Below are positions 35,039 to 41,942 of a stretch of DNA of 51,504 nucleotides, one piece after another. A model generated the notes under the pieces. The model did not search any database and was not told where the DNA came from. It saw nothing but the letters and a program-made list of their open reading frames with translations. A program made the translations under genes and the position numbers. Position 1 is the stretch's first letter; each line of letters starts with the position of its first letter. The DNA is from JABCPO02 sp052174015 (GTDB taxonomy: Bacteria > Bacillota > Clostridia > TANB77 > CAG-508): assembly GCA_052174015.1 (NCBI GenBank), contig JBQMXM010000008.1:1-51504 (forward strand). The letters run 5' to 3'.

Positions 35039-36091
35039 TTAGTCTTTTAATTTTTCTGCTCTATCTATCGCTATTAATTCATCTACTAATTCATCAATAT
35101 CCCCATTTAAAAAATTGTCAAATTGATATATGTTTTTACCTATTCTATGGTCTGTAATTCTTCCTTGTGGATAATTGTATGTTCTAATTTTTTCGCTTCT
35201 ATCTCCTGAACCTACTTGACTTTTTCTTTCAGAAGCAAGCTCCTTATTTTGCTTTTCTTGTTCCATTTCATACAATTTTGTCATTAACATTTTCATTGCA
35301 AATTCTCTATTTTGTAATTGAGACCTTTCATTTTGACATTCAACTACAATACCTGTAGGAATATGTGTTAACCTTACGGCTGATGAAGTCTTATTTACAT
35401 GTTGTCCACCTGCTCCACTACTTCTAAATACATCCATTTTAATATCTGCTGGATTAATATCTAATTCTACTTCTTCCATTTCTGGTAATACTGCTACTGA
35501 AGCTGCAGATGTATGAATTCTACCACTGCTTTCTGTTTCTGGTACTCTTTGAACTCTATGTATACCACTTTCAAACTTAAACCTACTATATGCACCTTTT
35601 CCTGTAACCATAAAAGTTATTTCTTTAAATCCACCTATACCTGTTTCATTTTCATTTAAAATTTCTAACTTCCAACGTTTCTTTTCTGCATACATTGAAT
35701 ACATTCTAAATAATACTCCTGCAAATAATGCAGCTTCTTCTCCACCTGCCCCTGCTCTAATTTCGCATATTATATTTTTATCATCATTAGGATCTTTAGG
35801 AATTAATAATATTTTTAATTCTTCCTCTATTATTGGTAATTTTTCTTTTGCTTCTTCTAATTCTGCTTGTGCTAATTCTTTCATTTCTGGATCTTTTAAA
35901 AGTTCTAAAGCTTCTTTTTTCTGTTCTTCATACTTTTTAAATTCCCTATATTTTAAAACCACTTCTGTTAATTCACTATATTCTTTTGCATATTGTGAAT
36001 ATAATTTCCCATTTGAAGTTACTTCAGGGTCTGTAAGTTTTAAATTTAACTCTTCAAACTTTTTTTCTACCGCTTCTAATTTTTCAAACAT
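35039..36091 (-). CDS. prfA: Peptide chain release factor 1
   Basis: 350 residues. Recognises UAA and UAG in the ribosomal A site and triggers peptide release. The catalytic GGQ lies in SSGAGGQHVNKT (~225) and the codon-reading PxT as PET in VQRVPETESSGRIHTS. The C-terminal KIRTYNYPQGRITDHRIG is intact. The AGGAG ribosome site is 8 nt upstream. Upstream lies the noncoding RNA array, whose last terminator is about 110 bp before the start, so prfA probably has its own promoter. Confidence 0.97.
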   Translation of the reverse strand: MFEKLEAVEKKFEELNLKLTDPEVTSNGKLYSQYAKEYSELTEVVLKYREFKKYEEQKKEALELLKDPEMKELAQAELEEAKEKLPIIEEELKILLIPKDPNDDKNIICEIRAGAGGEEAALFAGVLFRMYSMYAEKKRWKLEILNENETGIGGFKEITFMVTGKGAYSRFKFESGIHRVQRVPETESSGRIHTSAASVAVLPEMEEVELDINPADIKMDVFRSSGAGGQHVNKTSSAVRLTHIPTGIVVECQNERSQLQNREFAMKMLMTKLYEMEQEKQNKELASERKSQVGSGDRSEKIRTYNYPQGRITDHRIGKNIYQFDNFLNGDIDELVDELIAIDRAEKLKD

Positions 36092-36198
36092 CTATTTTCT
36101 CCTATTTCTTCTTTAATCTTATATATTTTATCATATTTTACTATCTTTTTCCATTAAAATTTAACTTTAATTGTCAATTTATAAAATTTAAAATTAAA

Positions 36199-36435
36199 TA
36201 AAAAAACAGATGCTAATATTAGCATCCGTTTTATATAATAAACTACTTCAAGACTATCTCACACCAATTTTGACTTTAACTAATTAGTTCGCTGTACTAA
36301 CTGAACTTAACTTGGAGATATTGTGCACATATATGTTCCTTTTTTCTTTTTTCCTCTCAAAGTAGTTATTATCTAAATTTTAACAAACAATATTCTAGTT
36401 TGTTTTACATTATTAAATTAATATTTACTTTACGT
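36199..36435 (-). ncRNA. Tandem small RNA, unit A
   Basis: No open frame of use. Minus-strand transcript of ~237 nt between a promoter at 36442-36470 and a terminator at 36209-36226. Order: 5' hairpin AACAAAC/GTTTGTT, a conserved AAAATTTAGATAATAAC strand, a closing stem (AACTACTT 36367-36360 with AAGTAGTT 36248-36241), a core of 111 nt, and the terminator. The core has its own AGTTAGTACAGCGAACTAA hairpin and shares no clear sequence with cores B and C. Boundaries are predictions from promoter and terminator positions. Confidence 0.75.
36209..36226 (-). terminator. Terminator of RNA unit A
   Basis: GATGCTAATATTAGCATC dyad, followed on the minus strand by TGTTTTTTTATTT. The identical dyad occurs in units B and C. 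Confidence 0.85.
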
Positions 36436-36441
36436 ATAATT

Positions 36442-36470
36442 ACATTACCATAAATATTAATATTTGTCAA
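36442..36470 (-). promoter_or_regulatory. Promoter of RNA unit A
   Basis: TTGACA (36465-36470), 17-nt spacer, weak TAATGT -10 helped by an extended TGG. It has diverged from the two near-identical promoters of units B and C. Confidence 0.65.
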
Positions 36471-36556
36471 CTTTTACATTTATTGTTGCCATTTACAATT
36501 CTTATTTTATTATCTTAAACTATTGCATTTTCTATCTAGTTGTTATATTATTATAT

Positions 36557-36625
36557 TGCATAAGTTAAAATGTAGTCCTTTCTATTGGTTTTTTTTAAGG
36601 ATACTACAATTTATTAACTTATGCA
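36557..36625. repeat. Long imperfect inverted repeat (possible MITE or extra RNA)
   Basis: TGCATAAGTTAA (36557) and TTAACTTATGCA (to 36625) enclose a second stem TGTAGTCCTT / AAGGATACTACA and a T-rich loop; a T7 run follows on the plus strand. It lies between RNA units A and B beside a transposon scar. It may be a small non-autonomous element, a terminator or a hairpin RNA. Confidence 0.65.
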
Positions 36626-36630
36626 CTTTT

Positions 36631-36686
36631 TTTATCTAAATTTTTATATTTTAGATAAATTTATACCCCCATTAAAAGTATAGAGC
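36631..36686 (-). mobile_element. Short IS remnant, same element as at 15911-15966
   Basis: 39 bases (36648-36686) are identical to 15928-15966, including TTTATACCCCCATTAAAAG, and similarity continues to 36631. In the minus-strand frame it corresponds to the piece next to SDKKTFF of the transposase remnant at 15602. It interrupts the RNA array between units A and B. Confidence 0.7.
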
Positions 36687-36711
36687 CATTATAAATAAAA
36701 GATATTTTAAG

Positions 36712-36936
36712 CAAAAGAAAACAGATGCTAATATTAGCATCTGTTTTTGTATAATAAACTACTTCAAGTCGCTATTCAAGTTGCGGGGAAATCGTTTTCG
36801 GACATGTAAGGATGTTTTAGTATATAATATAATCCCCGGAGGTTTTCTATTCTCAAAGTAGTTATTATCTAAATTGTTAAAAACAAAAACATTGTTTTTT
36901 TATTTTATTTAATTTTATTTACTTATTAATCTATAT
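36712..36936 (-). ncRNA. Tandem small RNA, unit B
   Basis: Minus-strand transcript of ~225 nt, promoter 36943-36971, terminator dyad 36724-36741. Same frame as units A and C: a 5' hairpin (AAAAACAA/TTTGTTTTT), the ATTTAGATAATAACTACTTTG strand split by its core, AAGTAGTTTATTAT on the 3' side, then the terminator. Its 91-nt core is more G/C-rich and can close a CGGGGA/TCCCCG stem; it is unlike the other two cores. Confidence 0.78.
36724..36741 (-). terminator. Terminator of RNA unit B
   Basis: GATGCTAATATTAGCATC dyad, extended by ACA/TGT, followed on the minus strand by TTTTCTTTT. Confidence 0.87.
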
Positions 36937-36942
36937 GTATAT

Positions 36943-36971
36943 ATAATACTACAAATATGCATATTTGTCAA
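36943..36971 (-). promoter_or_regulatory. Promoter of RNA unit B
   Basis: TTGACA (36966-36971), 17-nt spacer, TATTAT (36943-36948). Almost the same as the promoter of unit C, including flanking ATATACATATAGATTAATAA. Confidence 0.85.
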
Positions 36972-36992
36972 ATTTAGAGGTTTTCTATATAT

Positions 36993-37216
36993 AAAAGAAA
37001 ACAGATGCTAATATTAGCATCCGTTTTATATAATAAACTACTTTGAAAAACTCCTTTTATATATACTGCTGTTTAGTGGATTTATTTTATCAAGTTGTAT
37101 ACAACTTGATACAGAAAGTGAGGTAATGCCTGGTAATCCAAAGTAGTTATCATCTAAATTTTAAAAACAAAAAATATTGTTTTTTTATTTTATTTAATTT
37201 ACTTATTAATCTATAT
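36993..37216 (-). ncRNA. Tandem small RNA, unit C
   Basis: Minus-strand transcript of ~224 nt, promoter 37223-37251, terminator dyad 37004-37021. 5' hairpin AAAAACAA/TTGTTTTT, closing stem AACTACTTTG / CAAAGTAGTT (two pairs longer than in A), then the shared terminator. The 97-nt core contains a perfect 24-bp palindrome at 37088-37111 (centre GTTGTATACAAC) and is unrelated in sequence to cores A and B. Only 20 bp separate it from the unit B promoter. Confidence 0.78.
37004..37021 (-). terminator. Terminator of RNA unit C
   Basis: GATGCTAATATTAGCATC dyad followed on the minus strand by TGTTTTCTTTT. Confidence 0.87.
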
Positions 37217-37222
37217 GTATAT

Positions 37223-37251
37223 ATAATACTACAAATATACATAATTGTCAA
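37223..37251 (-). promoter_or_regulatory. Promoter of RNA unit C
   Basis: TTGACA (37246-37251), 17-nt spacer, TATTAT (37223-37228). Confidence 0.87.
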
Positions 37252-37315
37252 ATTTAGCCTTTAATCATCAAGTATTTTATAAATGACAACAGTAAAAGTA
37301 ACAAATAAAAATGAT

Positions 37316-37346
37316 AATAAAAGTGGTAAAATTAAAAAATTTGAAA
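37316..37346 (+). repeat. 31-bp block shared with the promoter at 12010-12040
   Basis: Identical over 31 bases to the minus-strand block upstream of the pilin-like gene at 11518, ending at the same place, the -35 box TTGAAA. Its first 19 bases recur at 41713-41731. Confidence 0.8.
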
Positions 37347-37369
37347 CTATATATTTAAAATGTTATACT
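37341..37369 (+). promoter_or_regulatory. Promoter of the CmpB-like membrane protein gene
   Basis: TTGAAA (37341-37346), 17-nt spacer, TATACT (37364-37369) with extended TGT; GAAAGGA precedes the ATG 21 bp downstream. Confidence 0.75.
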
Positions 37370-37389
37370 AATTAAAGAAAGGATACATT

Positions 37390-38067
37390 ATGAATAGATA
37401 TATAATCTTATTTTTTATTTTTAGTCTTTTAGGATGGATATGGGAAAGTATATATTGTACATTAAATCAACAAAAATGGGCCAATAGGGGATTTTTATAT
37501 GGACCTATATGTCCTATATATGGATTTGGTGGTATTTTTGGATTATACATTTATGATTTAATTACTAAAGGAACAATATTAAATCTTGAATGGTATAATA
37601 TATTTATAGTAGGATTTTTGGTAAGTATGATTTTAGAATATCCTACATCTCTTATATTAGAAAAACTTTTCCATGCTAGATGGTGGGACTATTCTTATTT
37701 ACCACTTAATATTAATGGGAGAATAAGTGTACCAAGCTCAGTATTATTTGGAATTGGTTCAATCATTATAATGAAAGTATTAATACCTTTTTTTAATAAC
37801 ATATTAAATACATTTCCAAATACATTACTTAATCTAATTCCTATAATTTTAATATCTGTTATTTCTATAGATTTAACACTTACAATTACTGCATTAACAG
37901 ATTTAAGAAAGAGACTTAAAACTGTTGATGATAATGTACAACAATATTTAACAAATATGGTAGAAAACCTATATAATACTCCAAACTATTTTCATAAACA
38001 TGCATTAAAAAGAATTGCTAAATTGACAAACAAAAAGAAAAACATTAAAGAAAAAGAAAAAGAGTAG
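37390..38067 (+). CDS. Putative ABC-transporter-type membrane protein (CmpB/DUF1113 family)
   Basis: 225 residues with about five membrane segments. The N-terminus carries the family hallmark FFIFSLLGWIWESIYCTL, then NRGFLYGPICPIYGFG and LEYPTSLILEKLF.ARWWDYS, conserved in the 'putative ABC transporter permease' (ABC_trans_CmpB) group of Firmicutes. No ATP-binding partner gene is adjacent and a transport role is unproven for the family. The C-terminal ~60 residues are basic and cytoplasmic. It is alone on the plus strand between the RNA array and a terminator, and its promoter shares a 31-bp block with a pilin-like gene. Confidence 0.9.
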   Translation: MNRYIILFFIFSLLGWIWESIYCTLNQQKWANRGFLYGPICPIYGFGGIFGLYIYDLITKGTILNLEWYNIFIVGFLVSMILEYPTSLILEKLFHARWWDYSYLPLNINGRISVPSSVLFGIGSIIIMKVLIPFFNNILNTFPNTLLNLIPIILISVISIDLTLTITALTDLRKRLKTVDDNVQQYLTNMVENLYNTPNYFHKHALKRIAKLTNKKKNIKEKEKE

Positions 38068-38099
38068 ATTAGGTTATAATAAAAATAAAGTAGAAAATA

Positions 38100-38132
38100 A
38101 AAAGTATTAGTTAGAAAATAACTAATACTTTT
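38100..38132. terminator. Bidirectional rho-independent terminator
   Basis: AAAAGTATTAGTTA / TAACTAATACTTTT, 14-bp stem, GAAAA loop, between convergent genes. Confidence 0.87.
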
Positions 38133-38139
38133 ATTTGAT

Positions 38140-39141
38140 TTAATATATTTGTTTTTCATCATATATTCTTATAGTATCATCCTTATATTCTAATACTAAT
38201 AATTTTGGTGTATCTGTATATATATTATTATTTTTTATAATATTACTTATTTCTTCTATTTTTTTCTTATGTATATCTTTTAAATTATTAACTTCTGTCC
38301 ATTTTAAATTTATAGTTATTTTAGATACATAATATATATTTTGTTTTAACACATTTATAACTTTATTTAAATCATACAAATTATATATATCATCTATATT
38401 ATTATTGATATTTAATAATCTTTTTATTTCTTTTTGTGATATATGTATAATATATCTTTCATCTAAAGTGTTATTTTTAGATTTAAATAAAAACTCTTCT
38501 AAATTTATATCACTATAGTATGTTTTCAATAATTTATCTTCTCTTCTTCTTATTAATTTATCTACTTTCTTTTGATTGTTATCACAATTTATATTATTTT
38601 TATAACTATACTTTTTAAAATTATATATTTCATTATATTTAATTTTTGAATTTGTATTTATATATATTTTTTCAAAATCTTTTATACATCCTTTTCCTAA
38701 GTTATATTCTATAATATAATTTGTTAATTTTTTATCACTAACTAAAAAGTATTTTAACTCTACATTATTATATAAATTATACATATCTGACATATAATCT
38801 AAGTTATACCAAAACTCACCTATTTTAACTTGGTTCCAAGCATGACAAGAACCATATAGTGTTCCAATGATTGTCACATTTTCTATTCCTTTTTTATCTA
38901 ATAATGATGAAATTATATTAGTAAAACTACCACATGTTCCATAATTATATATTATTCTATCTAATCCATTTTCTTCTCTTTTTATTTTTAAAGCAAATCT
39001 ATCTCTTAATAGAAATTCTGCTTCAAAATCTTCTAAATCTGAGGCATCATATATATAATTATGTGTTATATAATTATATATGCTAATTATATAATAATAT
39101 TCATAAGTATAATTATATATATTTTTATATTTGTTATACAT
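38140..39141 (-). CDS. Transglutaminase-like protein with an intact Cys-His-Asp triad
   Basis: 333 residues from the first ATG. The transglutaminase/protease-like triad is visible as Cys in YGTCGSFTNIISSLL, His in SCHAWNQVKI and Asp in FWYNLDYMSD. The rest (Asn/Tyr/Lys/Ile-rich C-terminal half) has no motif. No signal peptide is seen, so it is probably cytoplasmic. The ATG lacks a ribosome site. The same frame is open upstream for another 40 codons, to 39261, with protein-like sequence (EKVIEEIDKIYNIVSLDADK), entering the (TA)10 tract where the upstream paralogue ends. It may thus be the second half of a fusion protein. The substrate is unknown. Confidence 0.75.
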   Translation of the reverse strand: MYNKYKNIYNYTYEYYYIISIYNYITHNYIYDASDLEDFEAEFLLRDRFALKIKREENGLDRIIYNYGTCGSFTNIISSLLDKKGIENVTIIGTLYGSCHAWNQVKIGEFWYNLDYMSDMYNLYNNVELKYFLVSDKKLTNYIIEYNLGKGCIKDFEKIYINTNSKIKYNEIYNFKKYSYKNNINCDNNQKKVDKLIRRREDKLLKTYYSDINLEEFLFKSKNNTLDERYIIHISQKEIKRLLNINNNIDDIYNLYDLNKVINVLKQNIYYVSKITINLKWTEVNNLKDIHKKKIEEISNIIKNNNIYTDTPKLLVLEYKDDTIRIYDEKQIY

Positions 39142-39229
39142 TTTATCTGCATCTAAACTAACTATATTATATATTTTATCTATTTCCTCTATAACTTTTT
39201 CAAAAATATAAATATTATTTTGTATAAGA

Positions 39230-40288
39230 TCATGTTTTTCTATATATATATATATATATATTTATATCTATTTTACGATTTTTACTATCTGTTTTAAAAT
39301 CATCTAGCATTCCTAAAACATAATTATTAACACTATAGATTTTAAACTGTATATGTGCTATTTTATCTATATATTTTAATAACTGTTCTTTTTTATTATT
39401 ATCTTTTAATATATTTTCTATGTTTTCATCTACATTATTATAATCTTTAAAACTTATAAATACACTATTATATTCTAATTTTTCCTTTTCTTCTTCTGGT
39501 AATGCTATATAATCTAATATATCATAATATACTTCTTTAACTACTGGATATGGTACATTTTTAAATTTTTCTTTTAATGCAATTTCATTTTTCATAACAT
39601 CTTTCGGATTATATAGTCTTTTTTCTTTTAATATATTTAATATGTATTTTAAATATATATTATTACTATAGTACCATGGTTGTAATAATATTTTTTCATA
39701 AATATTACTATATTTTAAATATCTATATCTCATTTTTCTAAAAGTTGATTCTTTTATATTAGTTTCAGTAAAATGATATTTTTCTTCTAAAACATTTTCA
39801 AAATTATATATACTAATACATTCACGATTATATCCATCTACAGAAAATTCATCATATAATATATTTTGAAATCTTTCCATAGTATCATCATTTACTAAGA
39901 AAAATAACGGTCTAGTATTTAACCTTAATTCATAAATACAATTTGCAAAATCTAATACATACCAATTATTCATAATTTTAATTTTTAGATATGATGTTTT
40001 TAAATTATATGAAGTTGTAGTTCTAACTATTTTTAAATATTCACTATCATTATATTTTTTATCATATCTTGATAATATTTCTTTAATAATATTACAAATT
40101 TCATAACTATTTAATATATACATATTATAGTTATTTTTTTCTAATATCTTTAAAATATATTCATAACTATTAATACTATCTATATTTTTATCAATTTTAA
40201 CTTCACTTCTTTCATCATAACAAACTAAATGTGATAACAACTTAAGAATTTCTACTATTTCTTTAAATTCTTTTAATGTTTTTTGCAT
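39230..40288 (-). CDS. Transglutaminase-like paralogue, degenerate active site
   Basis: 352 residues. Its NNWYVLDFANCIYELRL...FFLVNDD stretch parallels GEFWYNLDYMSDMYNLY...YFLVSDK of the downstream gene, and YEICNIIKEILSRYDKK parallels the Cys motif there. The His position reads LKIKI, with no His, so it is probably inactive. AGGAG lies 10 nt before the ATG. It ends in the (TA)10 tract with INIYIYIYRKT and a TGA stop. One additional TA unit (or two fewer) would put it in frame with the downstream ORF. No signal peptide. The pair are probably a tandem duplication. Confidence 0.7.
   Translation of the reverse strand: MQKTLKEFKEIVEILKLLSHLVCYDERSEVKIDKNIDSINSYEYILKILEKNNYNMYILNSYEICNIIKEILSRYDKKYNDSEYLKIVRTTTSYNLKTSYLKIKIMNNWYVLDFANCIYELRLNTRPLFFLVNDDTMERFQNILYDEFSVDGYNRECISIYNFENVLEEKYHFTETNIKESTFRKMRYRYLKYSNIYEKILLQPWYYSNNIYLKYILNILKEKRLYNPKDVMKNEIALKEKFKNVPYPVVKEVYYDILDYIALPEEEKEKLEYNSVFISFKDYNNVDENIENILKDNNKKEQLLKYIDKIAHIQFKIYSVNNYVLGMLDDFKTDSKNRKIDINIYIYIYRKT
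39241..39261. repeat. (TA)10 microsatellite at the junction of two ORFs
   Basis: Ten TA units plus T lie inside the last codons of the 39230-40288 gene. A change of one unit would fuse this frame to that of the gene at 38140, which is open up to this tract. Confidence 0.9.
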
Positions 40289-40566
40289 TATTATATTCTC
40301 CTGTTACATCATTCTTTTAATTATTATATCATATTTTTCATATTTTAAATTTTATTTAACAAAAAAGGACAAAAAGGTCCATTCAATTAGAAATTTATAA
40401 AAATTAAGTTTAACTATAACATTTATAAAAATAATGACCACTCAAAAGTAGAAATACTCTTATTTGGTTGTTTTCTGTATCAAATAACTTTTTGTTTATA
40501 ATTAAAATTCTTGATTATATTTTTATTTTTTTATCTTTATTAAACTAAATAAACTCAAGTTTTTAA
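40289..40566. other. Intergenic region without a recognised gene
   Basis: AT-rich. The only feature seen is the weak hairpin at 40359-40383; the rest shows no motif, ORF or repeat. Confidence 0.5.
40359..40383 (-). terminator. Weak candidate terminator downstream of the Bro-N gene
   Basis: Minus strand: GGAC-CTTTTT-GTCC followed by TTTTTTGTT. The stem is short and about 185 nt from the gene end. Confidence 0.35.
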
Positions 40567-41442
40567 TTACTTGTTATTGTTATTGTTTTTATCTACTTTG
40601 TCTATTGTTTTTGTAACATCATCAATTAATTTTCCAAAATCAATTGCATTTTTTGATGTAATTACAGGTTTTCCTGTTTCTGCTTCTATTTCTTTTCTTG
40701 CATTCCCAGCAATATTTCCACCACGCTTAGCCACTTTTTTATTTTCTTTCAAGCCTTGTGGATTAGTAGATTCTGCAATATCTTTTGTAGCAGTTTCAGC
40801 TAACATATTTAATATAAGTTCAGTAGTGGACATATTATCTCTTAGGTTTTCCTTTTTTAAACCTTTTAAATCTTTATACTGCCTTGTGGTCATTCCAGAC
40901 CAAGCTTTTGAAATTTCATTAGTAAGAATCGCATACTCTCTTCCTTCTGTCACTCCATGGTCTTGCCAAGAGTCTGTAAGTTCTTTTCTTACCTGAATAG
41001 ATTGTAATCTTTGATTAATCCATTCTCTTGTATAACCTTTTTTTAGATAGGTTACTAAAGCTCTATCTATGGTAAGTTCAGGGTCAATTGTTTCGTCAAT
41101 TCTTTCTTTTCCAACTTCTGCAAGCCACATCTTAAAAGGCTCTGCTTTAGGAGATGTAACAGACTGAATAATACGAAATATCCCTTGCATATCAGAGGTG
41201 TCTGTTTCACGCATTTTTCCATCCGATGATTTCAATTTCAACTGTACGATATTTTCGTACAGTTGAATTGCACCTTCTTCAACTTTCATTTTTCTTTTAA
41301 GATCACTCCAATATCTTCTTGGATTTTTACTATCTGTCAAAACTCCTATAATGTCAACAATACTAAAATACCACTCTTCTTTTTCGTGGTCCCAATAAGA
41401 ACGTATTTTATTTCCTTCAAATAATTTTATTTCATTATTCAT
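40567..41442 (-). CDS. Bro-N domain (phage antirepressor-like) protein
   Basis: 291 residues. The N-terminal ~110 residues are a Bro-N domain, as in baculovirus BRO and phage antirepressor proteins: IRSYWDHEKEEWYFSIVDI, YWSDLKRKM and GIFRIIQSVTSPKAEPFKMW. The C-terminal part (GYTREWINQRLQSIQVRKEL, then AKRGGNIAGNARKEIE) matches the stand-alone members scattered in Gram-positive genomes. DNA binding is likely; the target is unknown. Base use is less AT-rich than that of neighbours, and IS debris lies upstream, both consistent with horizontal arrival. The inverted repeat TTCAACTGTACGA/TCGTACAGTTGAA at 41237-41267 lies within the coding region. Confidence 0.88.
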   Translation of the reverse strand: MNNEIKLFEGNKIRSYWDHEKEEWYFSIVDIIGVLTDSKNPRRYWSDLKRKMKVEEGAIQLYENIVQLKLKSSDGKMRETDTSDMQGIFRIIQSVTSPKAEPFKMWLAEVGKERIDETIDPELTIDRALVTYLKKGYTREWINQRLQSIQVRKELTDSWQDHGVTEGREYAILTNEISKAWSGMTTRQYKDLKGLKKENLRDNMSTTELILNMLAETATKDIAESTNPQGLKENKKVAKRGGNIAGNARKEIEAETGKPVITSKNAIDFGKLIDDVTKTIDKVDKNNNNNK

Positions 41443-41736
41443 GTTATATATCCTCCTTCAGTATAAATTCCAATATATCATTGTCTATACACTCATAAAG
41501 TTGTACAAACACTTTTCACTTTATATAAACATCTACCGTGCATTTATTTTTGTAATTATATTGGCAGAAATTTTGGCATCAAACATTAAATCTTGATTTA
41601 AAATATTTTTTCAATCATAATATATAATAATCTTTTGGAAAATAAATTAATAATTTGTCTCTACCTATATTTTCAAGTATTATATCACATTTATGTAATT
41701 ATATCTATAACATAATTTTACCACTTTTATTACCAC
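41443..41736. other. Intergenic region upstream of the Bro-N gene
   Basis: No gene. A TATAAT-like box on the minus strand near 41679-41684 could belong to the Bro-N promoter, but no good -35 is visible. The AAAAGTGGTAAAATTA block lies at its right end. Confidence 0.5.
41713..41731 (-). repeat. Third copy of the AATAAAAGTGGTAAAATTA block
   Basis: 19 of 19 bases match the start of the 31-bp blocks at 12010 and 37316 (minus strand here). A second AGTGGTAAT unit is adjacent, as at 12040-12053. The IS remnant begins 6 bp away. Confidence 0.75.
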
Positions 41737-41866
41737 TGTAGAAATTTAAAACATATTTGACAGAAATATATTAAAAAGTTTTATCCATCTTCTCTTATAG
41801 CTTCTTTCTAATACTATATTTTAACATAGTGAATATAATTTTATTGTTATATAATAATTTATACCT
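41737..41866 (-). mobile_element. Second IS481-like remnant, internally deleted
   Basis: Starts with the same IS end as 15602-15643 (TGTAGAAA...ACATATTTGACAGAAAT, four mismatches in 42). It then joins directly to a decayed copy of the transposase centre: minus strand TTAGGTATAAATTATTATAT, then ATATTCACTATGTTAAAAT, then AGAAAGAAGC, then AGAGAAGATGG, matching the DNA for LGINHITTKPYSPWQNGVVERS in pieces. About 150 bp between the two are lost; the REDGK Lys codon is now TAA. Confidence 0.75.
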
Positions 41867-41876
41867 AATATAAAAC

Positions 41877-41902
41877 AAAAAAAGGTAGCTTTACGCTACC
41901 TT
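41877..41902 (-). terminator. Terminator of the giant surface-protein operon
   Basis: Minus strand: AAGGTAGC-GTAAA-GCTACCTT followed by TTTTT, 40 nt past the stop codon. Confidence 0.87.
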
Positions 41903-41942
41903 CTGAGGTTTACATACTAATATAATTAATTGTTTTTAATTA

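Noticed and set aside
36199..36435. T-box or other riboswitch controlling prfA
   Set aside because: No T-box sequence or known aptamer core was recognised, the unit ends in a terminator ~110 bp before prfA, and two more copies lie upstream with their own promoters.
36199..37251. CRISPR-like array
   Set aside because: Only three units of ~260 bp, each with its own promoter and terminator; the repeats are not short and regular and no cas gene is present.
41237..41267. Inverted repeat TTCAACTGTACGA/TCGTACAGTTGAA as an operator
   Set aside because: It lies inside the Bro-N coding region and encodes a part (QLYENIVQL) that fits the family, so it is probably a by-product of the protein sequence.
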